Assembly: GCA_934746785.1 (NCBI GenBank)
Contig: CAKVFO010000032.1
Location: 1-26,082, forward strand
DNA: 26,082 nucleotides
Reading direction: 5' to 3'
DNA from: an uncultured Clostridium sp.
Lineage (GTDB): Bacteria; Bacillota; Clostridia; Clostridiales; Clostridiaceae
Shown here: positions 14,464 to 21,930 of the stretch, piece after piece
Layout of the letters: each line of letters starts with the position of its first letter
How positions within the stretch are numbered: position 1 is the stretch's first letter
The notes under the pieces: generated by a model
What the model was told of the DNA's origin: nothing
What the model saw: only the letters and a program-made list of their open reading frames with translations
Database searches by the model: none
Translations under genes and position numbers: made by a program

Positions 14464-15429
14464 ATGATTGAAATAAAAAATGTATATAAAAAATTTGGGA
14501 AATCGGAAGTTTTAAAGAATATATCAATTAATATACAAGAAGGAGAAATATACGGAATAATAGGACATAGTGGTGCAGGTAAATCTACATTGTTGAGATG
14601 TATAAACGGATTAGAAAGTTATAATGAAGGATCTGTAAAGGTTATGGGAAAAGAAGTTTCAGAACTTAATTCTAAAGAATTAAGAGAATTTAGAAAAAGT
14701 TTAGGAATGATTTTTCAAAATTTTAACTTATTAAAAAGAAAAACTGTATATGAGAATATCGCGTTACCTCTTAAGGTTTGGGGAGTAAATAAAGATAGTA
14801 TAAAAAGTAAGGTAATTGAACTATTAAAATTAGTTGGACTTCAGGATAAGGAAAATTGTAAACCAAGTGAATTGAGTGGTGGACAAAAACAAAGAGTTGC
14901 AATAGCAAGAGCATTAGCACTTGAACCTAAAATACTTTTATGTGATGAAGCAACATCAGCACTAGATCCAAAGACTACAAAAGATATACTACAACTGTTG
15001 TTAAAAATAAATAAGGAACTTGGAATAACTATAGTAATGGTTACACATCAGATGGAAGTAATAAAAGAGATATGCCAAAAGATAGCATTAATAGAAGGGG
15101 GAAAGATTAATATAGAAGGAAAGGCAGAAGAGTTATTTTTGAAACCAGGAGTATCGCTAAAAAGATTCTTAGGGGAAGATGATGAAAATGAGGTACTACC
15201 AAGTGACGGAGTAAATATTAAACTCTTCTTTCCTGCTGAATGCTCAGAAAATACAATAATCACAAAGATGGCTAGACAACTTGATATTGATTTCTCAGTT
15301 GTATGGGGCAAACTTGAGAAATTTAGGGGAAATGTATTAGGTAGTTTAGTAATTAATGTAAAAGAAGATGATAGGAAATCAGTTATAGATTATTTGAAAA
15401 ATAAGCATATAGAATGGGAGGTACTATAA
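14464..15429 (+). CDS. metN: Methionine ABC transporter ATP-binding protein MetN
   Basis: A 321-aa ABC ATPase that powers methionine import. Walker A GHSGAGKST is at 34-42, the signature LSGGQKQR at 137-144 and Walker B ILLCDEATSALDP at 157-169. The switch histidine lies in MVTHQ. The C-terminal 80 residues form the NIL (ACT-like) domain, which in MetN binds methionine and inhibits transport from inside. GAGGGAG is upstream of the ATG. It is the first gene after the SAM riboswitch and its stop overlaps the metI start by one base. Confidence 0.96.
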   Translation: MIEIKNVYKKFGKSEVLKNISINIQEGEIYGIIGHSGAGKSTLLRCINGLESYNEGSVKVMGKEVSELNSKELREFRKSLGMIFQNFNLLKRKTVYENIALPLKVWGVNKDSIKSKVIELLKLVGLQDKENCKPSELSGGQKQRVAIARALALEPKILLCDEATSALDPKTTKDILQLLLKINKELGITIVMVTHQMEVIKEICQKIALIEGGKINIEGKAEELFLKPGVSLKRFLGEDDENEVLPSDGVNIKLFFPAECSENTIITKMARQLDIDFSVVWGKLEKFRGNVLGSLVINVKEDDRKSVIDYLKNKHIEWEVL

Positions 15430-16067
15430 TGTTTCAATTACTTTGGCCTGCAATCTGGGAAACAATAATAATGGTTGTGCCATCTACTGTATTAGCTGTG
15501 CTAATAGGATTTATAGTGGCAATTACATTGGTATTGACTGATGAGAAAGGTTTTAAACCCAATAAAGCAATTTATATTACATTAGATTTCATAATTAATA
15601 TTTTAAGAAGTCTGCCTTTTGTAATATTAATGGTGGCAATTATCCCATTAACTAGATTCATAGTAGGAAAATCTTATGGAGAAATAGCAGCGATAGTGCC
15701 TTTGACTTTAGCTTCAGCACCTTTTATTGCAAGAGTTATAGAGTCTGCTTTAAAAGAAGTTGATGAAGGCGTAATTGAAGCGGCAAAATCTTTTGGCGCT
15801 ACAGATATGCAGATAATATTTAGGGTGATGCTAAAGGAAGCAGTTCCAGCGATCGTTTCAGGAATAACTCTTTCAGTGATAAGTATAATAGGTTATTCTG
15901 CAATGGCAGGAACTATTGGTGCAAATGGACTTGGAGCATTAGCTGTAAGATATGGATATCAAAGATTCCAAACAGATGTAATGATTGTTACAGTAATAGT
16001 TTTAATTATCATAGTGCAAATAATTCAAGGATTAGGAAATTATCTTTATAAAAAATTATCTAAATAA
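15429..16067 (+). CDS. metI: Methionine ABC transporter permease MetI
   Basis: A 212-aa permease with about five membrane helices and the ABC coupling segment EAAKSFGATDMQIIFRVMLK, which contacts MetN. MetI dimers form the channel of the MetNIQ importer. An in-frame ATG at 15414 exists, but GGGAGG (15416-15421) lies inside that extension and is correctly placed for ATG 15429. That codon shares its A with the metN stop (TAATG), implying coupled translation. Confidence 0.95.
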   Translation: MFQLLWPAIWETIIMVVPSTVLAVLIGFIVAITLVLTDEKGFKPNKAIYITLDFIINILRSLPFVILMVAIIPLTRFIVGKSYGEIAAIVPLTLASAPFIARVIESALKEVDEGVIEAAKSFGATDMQIIFRVMLKEAVPAIVSGITLSVISIIGYSAMAGTIGANGLGALAVRYGYQRFQTDVMIVTVIVLIIIVQIIQGLGNYLYKKLSK

Positions 16068-16087
16068 TTAATAGGGGGATTATATAA

Positions 16088-16897
16088 ATGAAAAGAAATA
16101 GATTATTAACAGTATTATTAAGCGGAGTATTAGTTTTATCATTAGCAGGATGTGGAGCATCTAAAAAGGATGATAAAACAATAACTATAGGGGTATCACC
16201 TGTACCTCATAAGGAAATTGTAGAACAAATAAAGAGTGAAGTTGAAAAGGATGGATATACTTTAGAAATTAAAGAGTTTGATGATTATGAAACACCAAAC
16301 ACTGCAGTTCAGGAAGGTGAAATAGATGCAAACTACTTCCAACACATTGCTTATTTAAATACAACTAATGAGCAAAAAGGATACAACTTAATTAATGTGG
16401 CAGAAATCCATTTTGAGCCAATGGCTTTATATTCAAATAAGTTATCAGATGTAAATAGTATTAAAGAAGGTTCTACAATTGCAATTCCTAATGATCCATC
16501 AAATGAAGCAAGAGCTTTAAGACTATTAGGAAAAGCAGGATTAATTAAAGTTAAAGATGGAGAACTTATAACAGTAGCAGATGTAACTGAAAATACTAAG
16601 AACTTAAAGTTCAAAGAATTAGAAGCTGCTCAGCTTCCAAGAATACTAGAAGAAGTTGAAGGAGCAGTTATTAATGGTAATTATGCATTAGCTGCAAATT
16701 TAAATACAAATGAAAATGGTATATTTGTAGAAGATAATAAGGATTCTTTAATTAGAGATTATACTAACATATTGGCGGTTAAAGAAGGAAATGAATCTTC
16801 TGATAAAATTAGTGTTTTAAAGAAAGCACTAACTTCAGAAAAAGTAAAAGAGTATATAAATGAAAAATATAAGGGTGCTGTAGTTCCTGTTTTTTAG
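16088..16897 (+). CDS. metQ: Methionine-binding lipoprotein MetQ
   Basis: A 269-aa extracytoplasmic substrate-binding protein of the NlpA/MetQ family. The N-terminus is a lipoprotein signal peptide: basic MKRNR, hydrophobic core, and lipobox LAGC with the lipidated Cys22. The mature part starts with the family pattern ITIGVSPVPHKEI and continues with DDYETPNTAVQEGEIDANYFQH, the region lining the methionine site in this family. It is anchored outside the membrane and delivers methionine to MetI-MetN. The gap from metI is 20 bases with a GGGGG-rich ribosome binding site. Last gene of the riboswitch-controlled operon. Confidence 0.95.
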   Translation: MKRNRLLTVLLSGVLVLSLAGCGASKKDDKTITIGVSPVPHKEIVEQIKSEVEKDGYTLEIKEFDDYETPNTAVQEGEIDANYFQHIAYLNTTNEQKGYNLINVAEIHFEPMALYSNKLSDVNSIKEGSTIAIPNDPSNEARALRLLGKAGLIKVKDGELITVADVTENTKNLKFKELEAAQLPRILEEVEGAVINGNYALAANLNTNENGIFVEDNKDSLIRDYTNILAVKEGNESSDKISVLKKALTSEKVKEYINEKYKGAVVPVF

Positions 16898-16912
16898 CGA
16901 CCGGTTATGTTT

Positions 16913-16955
16913 TTGGAGTATAAAAATATTACTTCTATTCTCCAATTTTGTTTTT
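16913..16955 (+). terminator. Probable first terminator of metNIQ
   Basis: TTGGAG (16913-16918) pairs with CTCCAA (16940-16945), followed by TTTTGTTTTT. The loop is 21 bases, so it is weaker than the next hairpin. Confidence 0.5.
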
Positions 16956-16977
16956 AGAACCTTTTTTAAGTTACTTA

Positions 16978-17015
16978 AAGAGTTAATGCAAAGAAAATTT
17001 GCATTAGCTCTTTTT
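16978..17015 (+). terminator. Strong second terminator after metQ
   Basis: A 15-bp stem (16978-16992 with 16998-17012, one G-T pair) with the loop GAAAA and a T-run to 17015. There is no gene between this and the preceding hairpin, so it either backs up the first terminator or belongs to an element together with the adjoining repeat. Confidence 0.88.
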
Positions 17016-17104
17016 AACGTATAGGAAATTAAAAACTTTCGTTGAGAGCGAGTACTGATTATAACTGGCTTTCTGATATGTAAGTTGTCCAATACGTTAA
17101 AAAG
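17010..17104. repeat. Dispersed repeat, copy 2, with perfect terminal inverted repeats
   Basis: The core 17017-17097 aligns without gaps to 3766-3846 (69 of 81 positions). The outer ends are a perfect 13-bp inverted repeat, CTTTTTAACGTAT (17010-17022) and ATACGTTAAAAAG (17092-17104), continuing inward as GGA/TCC after a mismatch. The left end is also the T-run of the preceding terminator. An inner stem GAGAGC/GCTTTC is possible. It is the size and shape of a miniature inverted-repeat element or a small structured RNA. Confidence 0.85.
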
Positions 17105-17153
17105 CGTGGCGTCAGCTACTTTGTTTTTAGATATAAATATTTTTGGGATTAAA

Positions 17154-17169
17154 TGTAAAATGTTTTACA
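17154..17169 (+). promoter_or_regulatory. Operator-like palindrome over the -35 box
   Basis: TGTAAAATGTTTTACA is a 7+7 perfect palindrome with a 2-base spacer. Its right half contains the -35 hexamer of the following promoter, so a protein bound here would block RNA polymerase. The regulator is unknown. Confidence 0.5.
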
Positions 17170-17192
17170 AAAATAAGAAATGGAGTTATAAT
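17164..17192 (+). promoter_or_regulatory. Promoter of the DUF1232 gene and rnhA
   Basis: TTTACA (17164-17169) and TATAAT (17187-17192) are separated by exactly 17 bases, about 30 bases before the start codon. Confidence 0.75.
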
Positions 17193-17221
17193 ATTGATAA
17201 GTATAGGCGTGGGGGGAATAT

Positions 17222-18187
17222 ATGAAGATTTCTAATGTACAGGTTCAGCTTACAGGAAGCGATATTTTAAGTATTATAAATGAATTCGTTAAGGTGGATG
17301 GACTTAATATATATAAAGCTAAAATTTCAAAAAGTGAAATCGAAATTGAAGGATCATTTAAGAAAGGAGTAGCTTTCGATTTTACTGGAATTATAGAAGT
17401 AAAAGGTGTAGTAGATGGAATAATCTATGCTAGATTTACTAAGTTTAAAGTATTAAAGTTAGGTATTTTTAGAATTATTAAAAACTTTGCTTTGAAAAAA
17501 TCTATACAAGCTCTTAAAGTTAAAGGTATAGAAGTTATTAAAGATGAAATTATAATAGATTTACAAAAGATATTATTAGATGTTCCTTTTGTAGATTTAA
17601 AAGCTAAAAATTTATATATAAAAGATACCCTTGTCTTTGCAGAGGTAGAAGAGTTGAAAATATCAATTGCAGGAAATATTGTGAAGGAAAAATTAGAAGA
17701 AAAAAATGAAGAAGAGAAATCCTTTGAAGAGTCAATAGAATATCCAATTAATAAGGTAAAGGATTGTTATACAATTGGAAGGAATAAAATTGAAGAAAAG
17801 ATTCCAGGTGGATTAAAATATGATAAGAATATAATATTTATTATACCTGATATAGTAGTTCTTATTGTTAGATTATTGAAGGATGGTAGAGTTCCTTTAA
17901 AAACAAAATTATATTTATCTGCAGCCATTGCATATATAAGTTTTCCTATAGACTTTATACCAGATAATATACCCTTTATAGGGAAGGTAGATGATATTGG
18001 TATAGTTGTATTTGCTTTAAATAGAATAGTTACTGATGTACCAGTGCAGATAATAGCAGAAAATTGGGAAGGAAGTATTGATTTATTGTCTGTTTTGAAT
18101 AATGTGCTTGATTATATTAAAAATTTTACTAATGCAAATAATGTAGAAAAGCTTTATAATATCATAGATGAATTAAGTACATTGTAA
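17222..18187 (+). CDS. DUF1232 (YkvA-like) protein with long N-terminal extension
   Basis: A 321-aa protein. Residues about 224-262 match the DUF1232/YkvA module: VPLKTKLYLSAAIAYISFP, then DFIPDNIPFIGKVDDIG, a short amphipathic membrane-associated segment. The N-terminal 200 residues are unlike a typical YkvA protein (about 100-130 aa). Residues 1-150 are rich in beta-prone alternation with repeated short Lys/Ile strands, followed by a charged Glu/Lys linker (156-170). The result suggests a lipid- or membrane-facing beta domain joined to DUF1232. No function is established for the family. GGGGGGAA lies before the ATG. rnhA follows after 18 bases, in the same transcript. Confidence 0.8.
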   Translation: MKISNVQVQLTGSDILSIINEFVKVDGLNIYKAKISKSEIEIEGSFKKGVAFDFTGIIEVKGVVDGIIYARFTKFKVLKLGIFRIIKNFALKKSIQALKVKGIEVIKDEIIIDLQKILLDVPFVDLKAKNLYIKDTLVFAEVEELKISIAGNIVKEKLEEKNEEEKSFEESIEYPINKVKDCYTIGRNKIEEKIPGGLKYDKNIIFIIPDIVVLIVRLLKDGRVPLKTKLYLSAAIAYISFPIDFIPDNIPFIGKVDDIGIVVFALNRIVTDVPVQIIAENWEGSIDLLSVLNNVLDYIKNFTNANNVEKLYNIIDELSTL

Positions 18188-18205
18188 TAGGAAAGGTAAA
18201 TTAAT

Positions 18206-18847
18206 ATGGCAAAATATTATGCAGTATATAAAGGGAAATCAGGTATACCTAAGATATTAACTAGCTGGGATGAATGTAAAGCTGAAGTTATTGGATGTAA
18301 AGGTGCTATTTATAAAAGCTTTAAGACAAAAGCTGAAGCTGATGAATATTTAAAAATTAATTGTGAAGGAAAGGTTCAAGTGAAGAAGAAAAGTTCAAGT
18401 GAAGATGTATCTCATACAGATATTGAAGGTCTTTCCATATATGTGGATGGAAGCTTTTCTCTTGAAAAAGGTAACTTCTCATATGGATTAATTGCAATAG
18501 ATAACGGAAAAGAAGTATATGAAACTTGTGGAATTGGAGAAGATGAGGATGCAGTAGCACTAAGAAATGTTGCTGGTGAAGTTCTTGGATCTCTAAAAGC
18601 AGTAGAATATGCATTAAATAATAATTACAAAGAAGTAACTATATTTTATGATTATCAAGGAATTGAATGTTGGGCTCTTGGAACATGGAAGAGAAATAAA
18701 CATTTAACGCAGGAATATCATAAAATTATGCAAGAATATATGAATAGGATAAAAATAAACTTTGTAAAGGTAAAGGGGCATTCAGGAAATAAATATAATG
18801 ATATAGTTGATAAACTTGCAAAGAAGGCTTTGGGAATTATTTCATAG
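18206..18847 (+). CDS. rnhA: Ribonuclease HI with N-terminal hybrid-binding domain
   Basis: A 213-aa enzyme that cuts the RNA strand of RNA-DNA hybrids. Residues 1-50 are the viroplasmin-like/hybrid-binding domain (KYYAVYKGKSGIPKILTSWDEC...VIGCKGAIYKSF) typical of eukaryotic-type RNase H1 and of some Firmicutes. After a Lys/Ser linker the catalytic domain follows with Asp81 (YVDGSF), Glu125 (GEVLGSLKA), Asp149 (FYDYQG) and Asp199 (KYNDIVDKLAK), the full metal-binding set; His192 in VKGHSG is also present. AGGAAAGG lies before the ATG. It shares a transcript with the DUF1232 gene. Confidence 0.93.
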   Translation: MAKYYAVYKGKSGIPKILTSWDECKAEVIGCKGAIYKSFKTKAEADEYLKINCEGKVQVKKKSSSEDVSHTDIEGLSIYVDGSFSLEKGNFSYGLIAIDNGKEVYETCGIGEDEDAVALRNVAGEVLGSLKAVEYALNNNYKEVTIFYDYQGIECWALGTWKRNKHLTQEYHKIMQEYMNRIKINFVKVKGHSGNKYNDIVDKLAKKALGIIS

Positions 18848-18866
18848 TGTATAAATATAATAAATA

Positions 18867-18920
18867 CATATTCTAAGTGTATAAGGTATTAAAATTTTAA
18901 GATGAGGTGCTTAGAATATG
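18867..18920 (+). promoter_or_regulatory. Hairpin that includes the start codon of the 56-aa gene
   Basis: CATATTCTAAG (18867-18877) is perfectly complementary to CTTAGAATATG (18910-18920), and the last three bases of the right arm are the ATG. The 32-base loop ends with the Shine-Dalgarno GAGGTG (18904-18909). If it forms in the mRNA it would hide the start codon while leaving the ribosome binding site exposed. Confidence 0.55.
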
Positions 18921-19088
18921 AAAAAATATTTGAATGGTATGATGACTGGTGTGATTGTTGGAGCTACTGTAGGAATGGCAGTAATGCCTCAACTTGATAG
19001 AAAAACTCAGAAGATGGTTAAAAAAGCAGGTAAAAAACTAGTCAATTTTGCTGAAAGTTCTTATGAAAATGTAATTAATATTATTTAA
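18918..19088 (+). CDS. Small YtxH-like membrane-anchored protein
   Basis: A 56-aa protein. Residues 6-23 form a Gly-rich hydrophobic segment (MMTGVIVGATVGMAVMP), followed by a basic, amphipathic helix (QLDRKTQKMVKKAGKKLVNFAE). This layout matches small YtxH-domain and Gly-zipper proteins of clostridia, whose role is unknown. The ATG follows GAGGTG by 8 bases, and a clean terminator comes directly after the stop, so it is a real short gene. I considered a signalling-peptide precursor for the nearby HTH-TPR regulators but the sequence does not favour it. Confidence 0.75.
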   Translation: MKKYLNGMMTGVIVGATVGMAVMPQLDRKTQKMVKKAGKKLVNFAESSYENVINII

Positions 19089-19097
19089 TTAGAAAAA

Positions 19098-19123
19098 CAG
19101 AGTTTAAAAACTCTGCTTTTTTA
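19098..19123 (+). terminator. Terminator of the 56-aa gene
   Basis: CAGAGTTT (19098-19105) pairs with AAACTCTG (19108-19115), followed by CTTTTTTATT. The apical pairs probably open to form a normal loop. Confidence 0.9.
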
Positions 19124-19181
19124 TTAAAACAAAATATATACTAACGATGAAACTAAAGATTGTTAAGAATATTACATTATG

Positions 19182-19211
19182 TTGCTTACTTTTACAAATT
19201 TATGTTATAAT
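19182..19211 (+). promoter_or_regulatory. Promoter of the HTH-TPR gene pair
   Basis: TTGCTT (19182-19187) and a perfect TATAAT (19206-19211) are 18 bases apart, with an extended -10 TGT in front of the TATAAT. Confidence 0.7.
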
Positions 19212-19276
19212 TTACTTATTGAAATAGAAATTTAACTTGAGGAAATAATATTATTTAAAAAAGGAAGAGGATTATA

Positions 19277-20578
19277 ATGGAAATTCTATCATTAGGAGAA
19301 AAAATTAAAAGAAGAAGAAAAGAATTGAATATGACCTTAAAGGACCTAGCTAAGGATAGAATAACTCCCGGACAGATAAGCTTAGTAGAGTCAGGTAGAT
19401 CAAATCCATCAATGGATTTACTGGAATACTTATCTAGTAGCTTAAACACAACAGTAGAATATCTTATGGAATCAGAAGAAAGTCAGGCGGAAAAAATTAG
19501 TAGATATTATTCACAAGTTGCGGAGTCTTATATCTTAATTGAAGATTATTCTAAGGGGGAAGAGTATATTCAAGAAGCTTTAAAGTATACAGAGAAATAC
19601 AATCTAGAATATAGAAAAGCAAAGATTCTATATTTAAGAGGATTAACTAATATACTTAAAGGTGAATTAACTTTAGCACAACAATTCTTTTTATCTGCGA
19701 ACGTAATATTCATAAAAAATAATAATTATGAAGAAATAATTCAAACCTTCCTTAACTTAGGAAGAATTACCCTTGATTTAAAGGCATATAATTCAGCAAG
19801 TAGTTATTTGAGACAAGCTGAAAAAGTTTATACTGATAACAATATTGGTAATGACTATGTTCTTGGAAAGATTTATTACTATATGTCAAAAACATATTTT
19901 GCAATAGAAGATACAGAAAATGCAAAAGAATATGCATATTTAGCTAAGGGTAAATTTGAGCAAATTTATGATAAGAAGGAATATGCAAAAACTTTATTAC
20001 ATATTTCAGAAGAATACAGCGATAAAGGCGATTTAGCTAATGCAATTAAATTTTCTGATAAAACACTAAAAATATATGAAGAAGTAAATAGAATAAATAA
20101 TCTATCAAGTATTGAAAATAATTTAGGAAAGATGTTCTATGATTTTGAAAAAATTGAAGAATCATTCAAACACTATAAATTAGCAAAAGAAATAATAGGA
20201 AATCAAAATGATAAATTATTTGTTGAAACGACTTTAAATATGTGCAAAAATCACATTAAACTTAAAAATATAATAAAGTGTGAAGCTTTATTGAAAGAGG
20301 TATATCCAAGAATTAGTGATGATAATTATGAAGGTATAATTGAATACAATTTAATTAGATATAGAATACATACAATTAAAGAAGAATTTGATTCTGCAGA
20401 AATGATTTTAATTCAGACATATAAATTAGCAAAAGATAAGGGCTTATATAAGAAAGCAGGAGAACTTGCAATAATGCTAGGAAAGTACTTTATGGACAAG
20501 AAGTATATGGATAAAGCAACTGAATTCCTTGATGAAGCTGTAAGTTTATATAAACGAGAAGGCATTTTAGAAAACTAA
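19277..20578 (+). CDS. HTH-TPR regulator, first of a tandem pair
   Basis: A 433-aa cytoplasmic protein. Residues 5-62 are an XRE-type helix-turn-helix (LGEKIKRRRKELNMTLKDLA...ITPGQISLVESGRSNPSMDLLEYL), and the rest is a series of about eight to nine TPR-like helical pairs. This is the build of RRNPP-type regulators (Rgg, PlcR, NprR), whose TPR domain binds a secreted peptide; binding by this protein is not shown. GGAAGAGG precedes the ATG. The next gene, a paralogue with the same N-terminal pattern MEILSxGEKIKR, follows after 20 bases. No adjacent small gene has a clear peptide-pheromone layout. Confidence 0.85.
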   Translation: MEILSLGEKIKRRRKELNMTLKDLAKDRITPGQISLVESGRSNPSMDLLEYLSSSLNTTVEYLMESEESQAEKISRYYSQVAESYILIEDYSKGEEYIQEALKYTEKYNLEYRKAKILYLRGLTNILKGELTLAQQFFLSANVIFIKNNNYEEIIQTFLNLGRITLDLKAYNSASSYLRQAEKVYTDNNIGNDYVLGKIYYYMSKTYFAIEDTENAKEYAYLAKGKFEQIYDKKEYAKTLLHISEEYSDKGDLANAIKFSDKTLKIYEEVNRINNLSSIENNLGKMFYDFEKIEESFKHYKLAKEIIGNQNDKLFVETTLNMCKNHIKLKNIIKCEALLKEVYPRISDDNYEGIIEYNLIRYRIHTIKEEFDSAEMILIQTYKLAKDKGLYKKAGELAIMLGKYFMDKKYMDKATEFLDEAVSLYKREGILEN

Positions 20579-20598
20579 GTTAGATGGGTGATAAAAAA

Positions 20599-21861
20599 AT
20601 GGAGATATTATCTACTGGAGAAAAAATTAAAAGAGCTAGAATATATAAAGGTATTACATTAAAAGATTTATGTGAAGATAAAATTTCAATTTCAAAAATG
20701 AGCTGTATAGAAAATGGCAAGGTAAAGGCTGATAAAGAAATTATTAAGTTTATAGCTGAAAAAATTGATTTGGATTATGAGTATCTTATTCAAGATGTTT
20801 ATGAACAAATAGTTGAAAATTTATCTTTAATAAAAGAGCATAAAAATAGAGATGAAGATATAGAAGAAAACATAAAACATAATTTATATTATGCAGTTGA
20901 ATATAAATACTATGAACTGGCCTTTGAATTAATACATATATTATTTGTTTATTATTTAAAAGAAAAGAAATATGAAAAAATACAATTAATAATTTCACAG
21001 TATTATGATCTTTATCAAAAAAATAATGAAGATAAAAATACTATAATCTACTTTGGGGATATGGCTAAATATTTATTAGAAAGTAAAGAATATAATGAAG
21101 CAATTGCTTATTATAATAAATTGAGAGAAATTATAGATGTTGAGTCAGATGAAGGAAAAGAAGAATATGCAAATATAACTTATAATGAAGGTTTATGCTA
21201 TGCTAAAACTGATAATGAGGAGAAGGCTTATGAGCTATTAAGCGAAGCTGTTAAGTATTCAGATTACTTAAAGGATAATATAAGTAATGGAAAAGTTTTT
21301 GAGGCATTTGCACTAGTAAGCATAAGGTTAAGAAAAGACAATGTTGAAGAATATAAAGAAAAAGCATATGAAATGCAAAAAGGAAATCCAATCTTTTTGG
21401 CAAGCGCTAAAGGAGAATATTCTAGAGCATATTTTGCTGTGAATGAAAATGAAATAGCTAAAAAAGAATTGATGGAAGCAATAAAAATATTTCCATCACA
21501 TAATAAATCTAAGTTTGTTCAATTCTTAAATGAGTCTATTGAAAGTCTATATAAAAATAAAGAATATGATTTAGCTTATGAACTTACAGATAGAGCTTTA
21601 GATTTATCAATTGAGACAGATGATATAAAATTAATAGAAAGAGCTTATTATTTCAAGGGAAGTATTCTACAACGTCAAAGTAAATTTAGAGAAGCTGAAA
21701 TGTATATGAACCTTTCTATGGATTCTCTATTCAAGTTTGGAACTAAAGAACAAAGAAAGTTAAGATATTTAGATATGGCTAATATGTATTATAATTTAGA
21801 AGAATATAAAGAATCTATAAAATACTTTACATTAGCTATGGAGAAAGATAAAATAATGTAA
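20599..21861 (+). CDS. HTH-TPR regulator, second of a tandem pair
   Basis: A 420-aa paralogue of the preceding protein. The N-terminal XRE-type HTH (STGEKIKRARIYKGITLKDLC...ISISKMSCIENGKV) is followed by a charged linker and TPR-like helices, several with clear repeats (YNEAIAYYNKLREI, YDLAYELTDRALDL, YKESIKYFTLAMEK). An ATG at 20584 is in frame, but the ATG at 20599 has GGGTGAT upstream and gives an N-terminus aligned with the paralogue, so it is preferred. The HTH recognition helix differs clearly from its neighbour, suggesting different DNA targets or a modulating partner. Whether the TPR part binds a peptide is unknown. Confidence 0.83.
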   Translation: MEILSTGEKIKRARIYKGITLKDLCEDKISISKMSCIENGKVKADKEIIKFIAEKIDLDYEYLIQDVYEQIVENLSLIKEHKNRDEDIEENIKHNLYYAVEYKYYELAFELIHILFVYYLKEKKYEKIQLIISQYYDLYQKNNEDKNTIIYFGDMAKYLLESKEYNEAIAYYNKLREIIDVESDEGKEEYANITYNEGLCYAKTDNEEKAYELLSEAVKYSDYLKDNISNGKVFEAFALVSIRLRKDNVEEYKEKAYEMQKGNPIFLASAKGEYSRAYFAVNENEIAKKELMEAIKIFPSHNKSKFVQFLNESIESLYKNKEYDLAYELTDRALDLSIETDDIKLIERAYYFKGSILQRQSKFREAEMYMNLSMDSLFKFGTKEQRKLRYLDMANMYYNLEEYKESIKYFTLAMEKDKIM

Positions 21862-21865
21862 TTAA

Positions 21866-21915
21866 AAAGGTGAACATTCTTTAAAATTTATGTTTTTAGG
21901 AGGATGTTCACCTTT
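21866..21915. terminator. Bidirectional terminator between convergent regulators
   Basis: AAAGGTGAACAT (21866-21877) is perfectly complementary to ATGTTCACCTTT (21904-21915), with a 26-base loop. On the minus strand the stem ends in TTTTTAATT, so it mainly serves the AraC gene; on the plus strand the T-run is only three bases. Confidence 0.75.
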
Positions 21916-21930
21916 CACTTATGTATTTGT

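Larger units (their letters stand above)
16898..17221. other. Intergenic region after metQ
   Basis: This 324-base stretch has no supported gene on either strand. In order it holds a weak terminator, a strong second terminator, dispersed repeat copy 2, and the operator-like palindrome with the promoter of the next gene, each listed separately. Confidence 0.7.

Noticed and set aside
14280..14471. 63-codon open frame starting at ATGAAGCCC
   Set aside because: It lies inside the SAM-I aptamer and terminator; its start is the conserved TGAAGCCCAGCAACC segment and it has no ribosome binding site.
18918..19088. 56-aa gene as peptide pheromone for the HTH-TPR pair
   Set aside because: It has a Gly-rich membrane segment followed by a basic amphipathic helix like YtxH-type proteins, no typical cleavage pattern, and its own terminator before the regulators' promoter.
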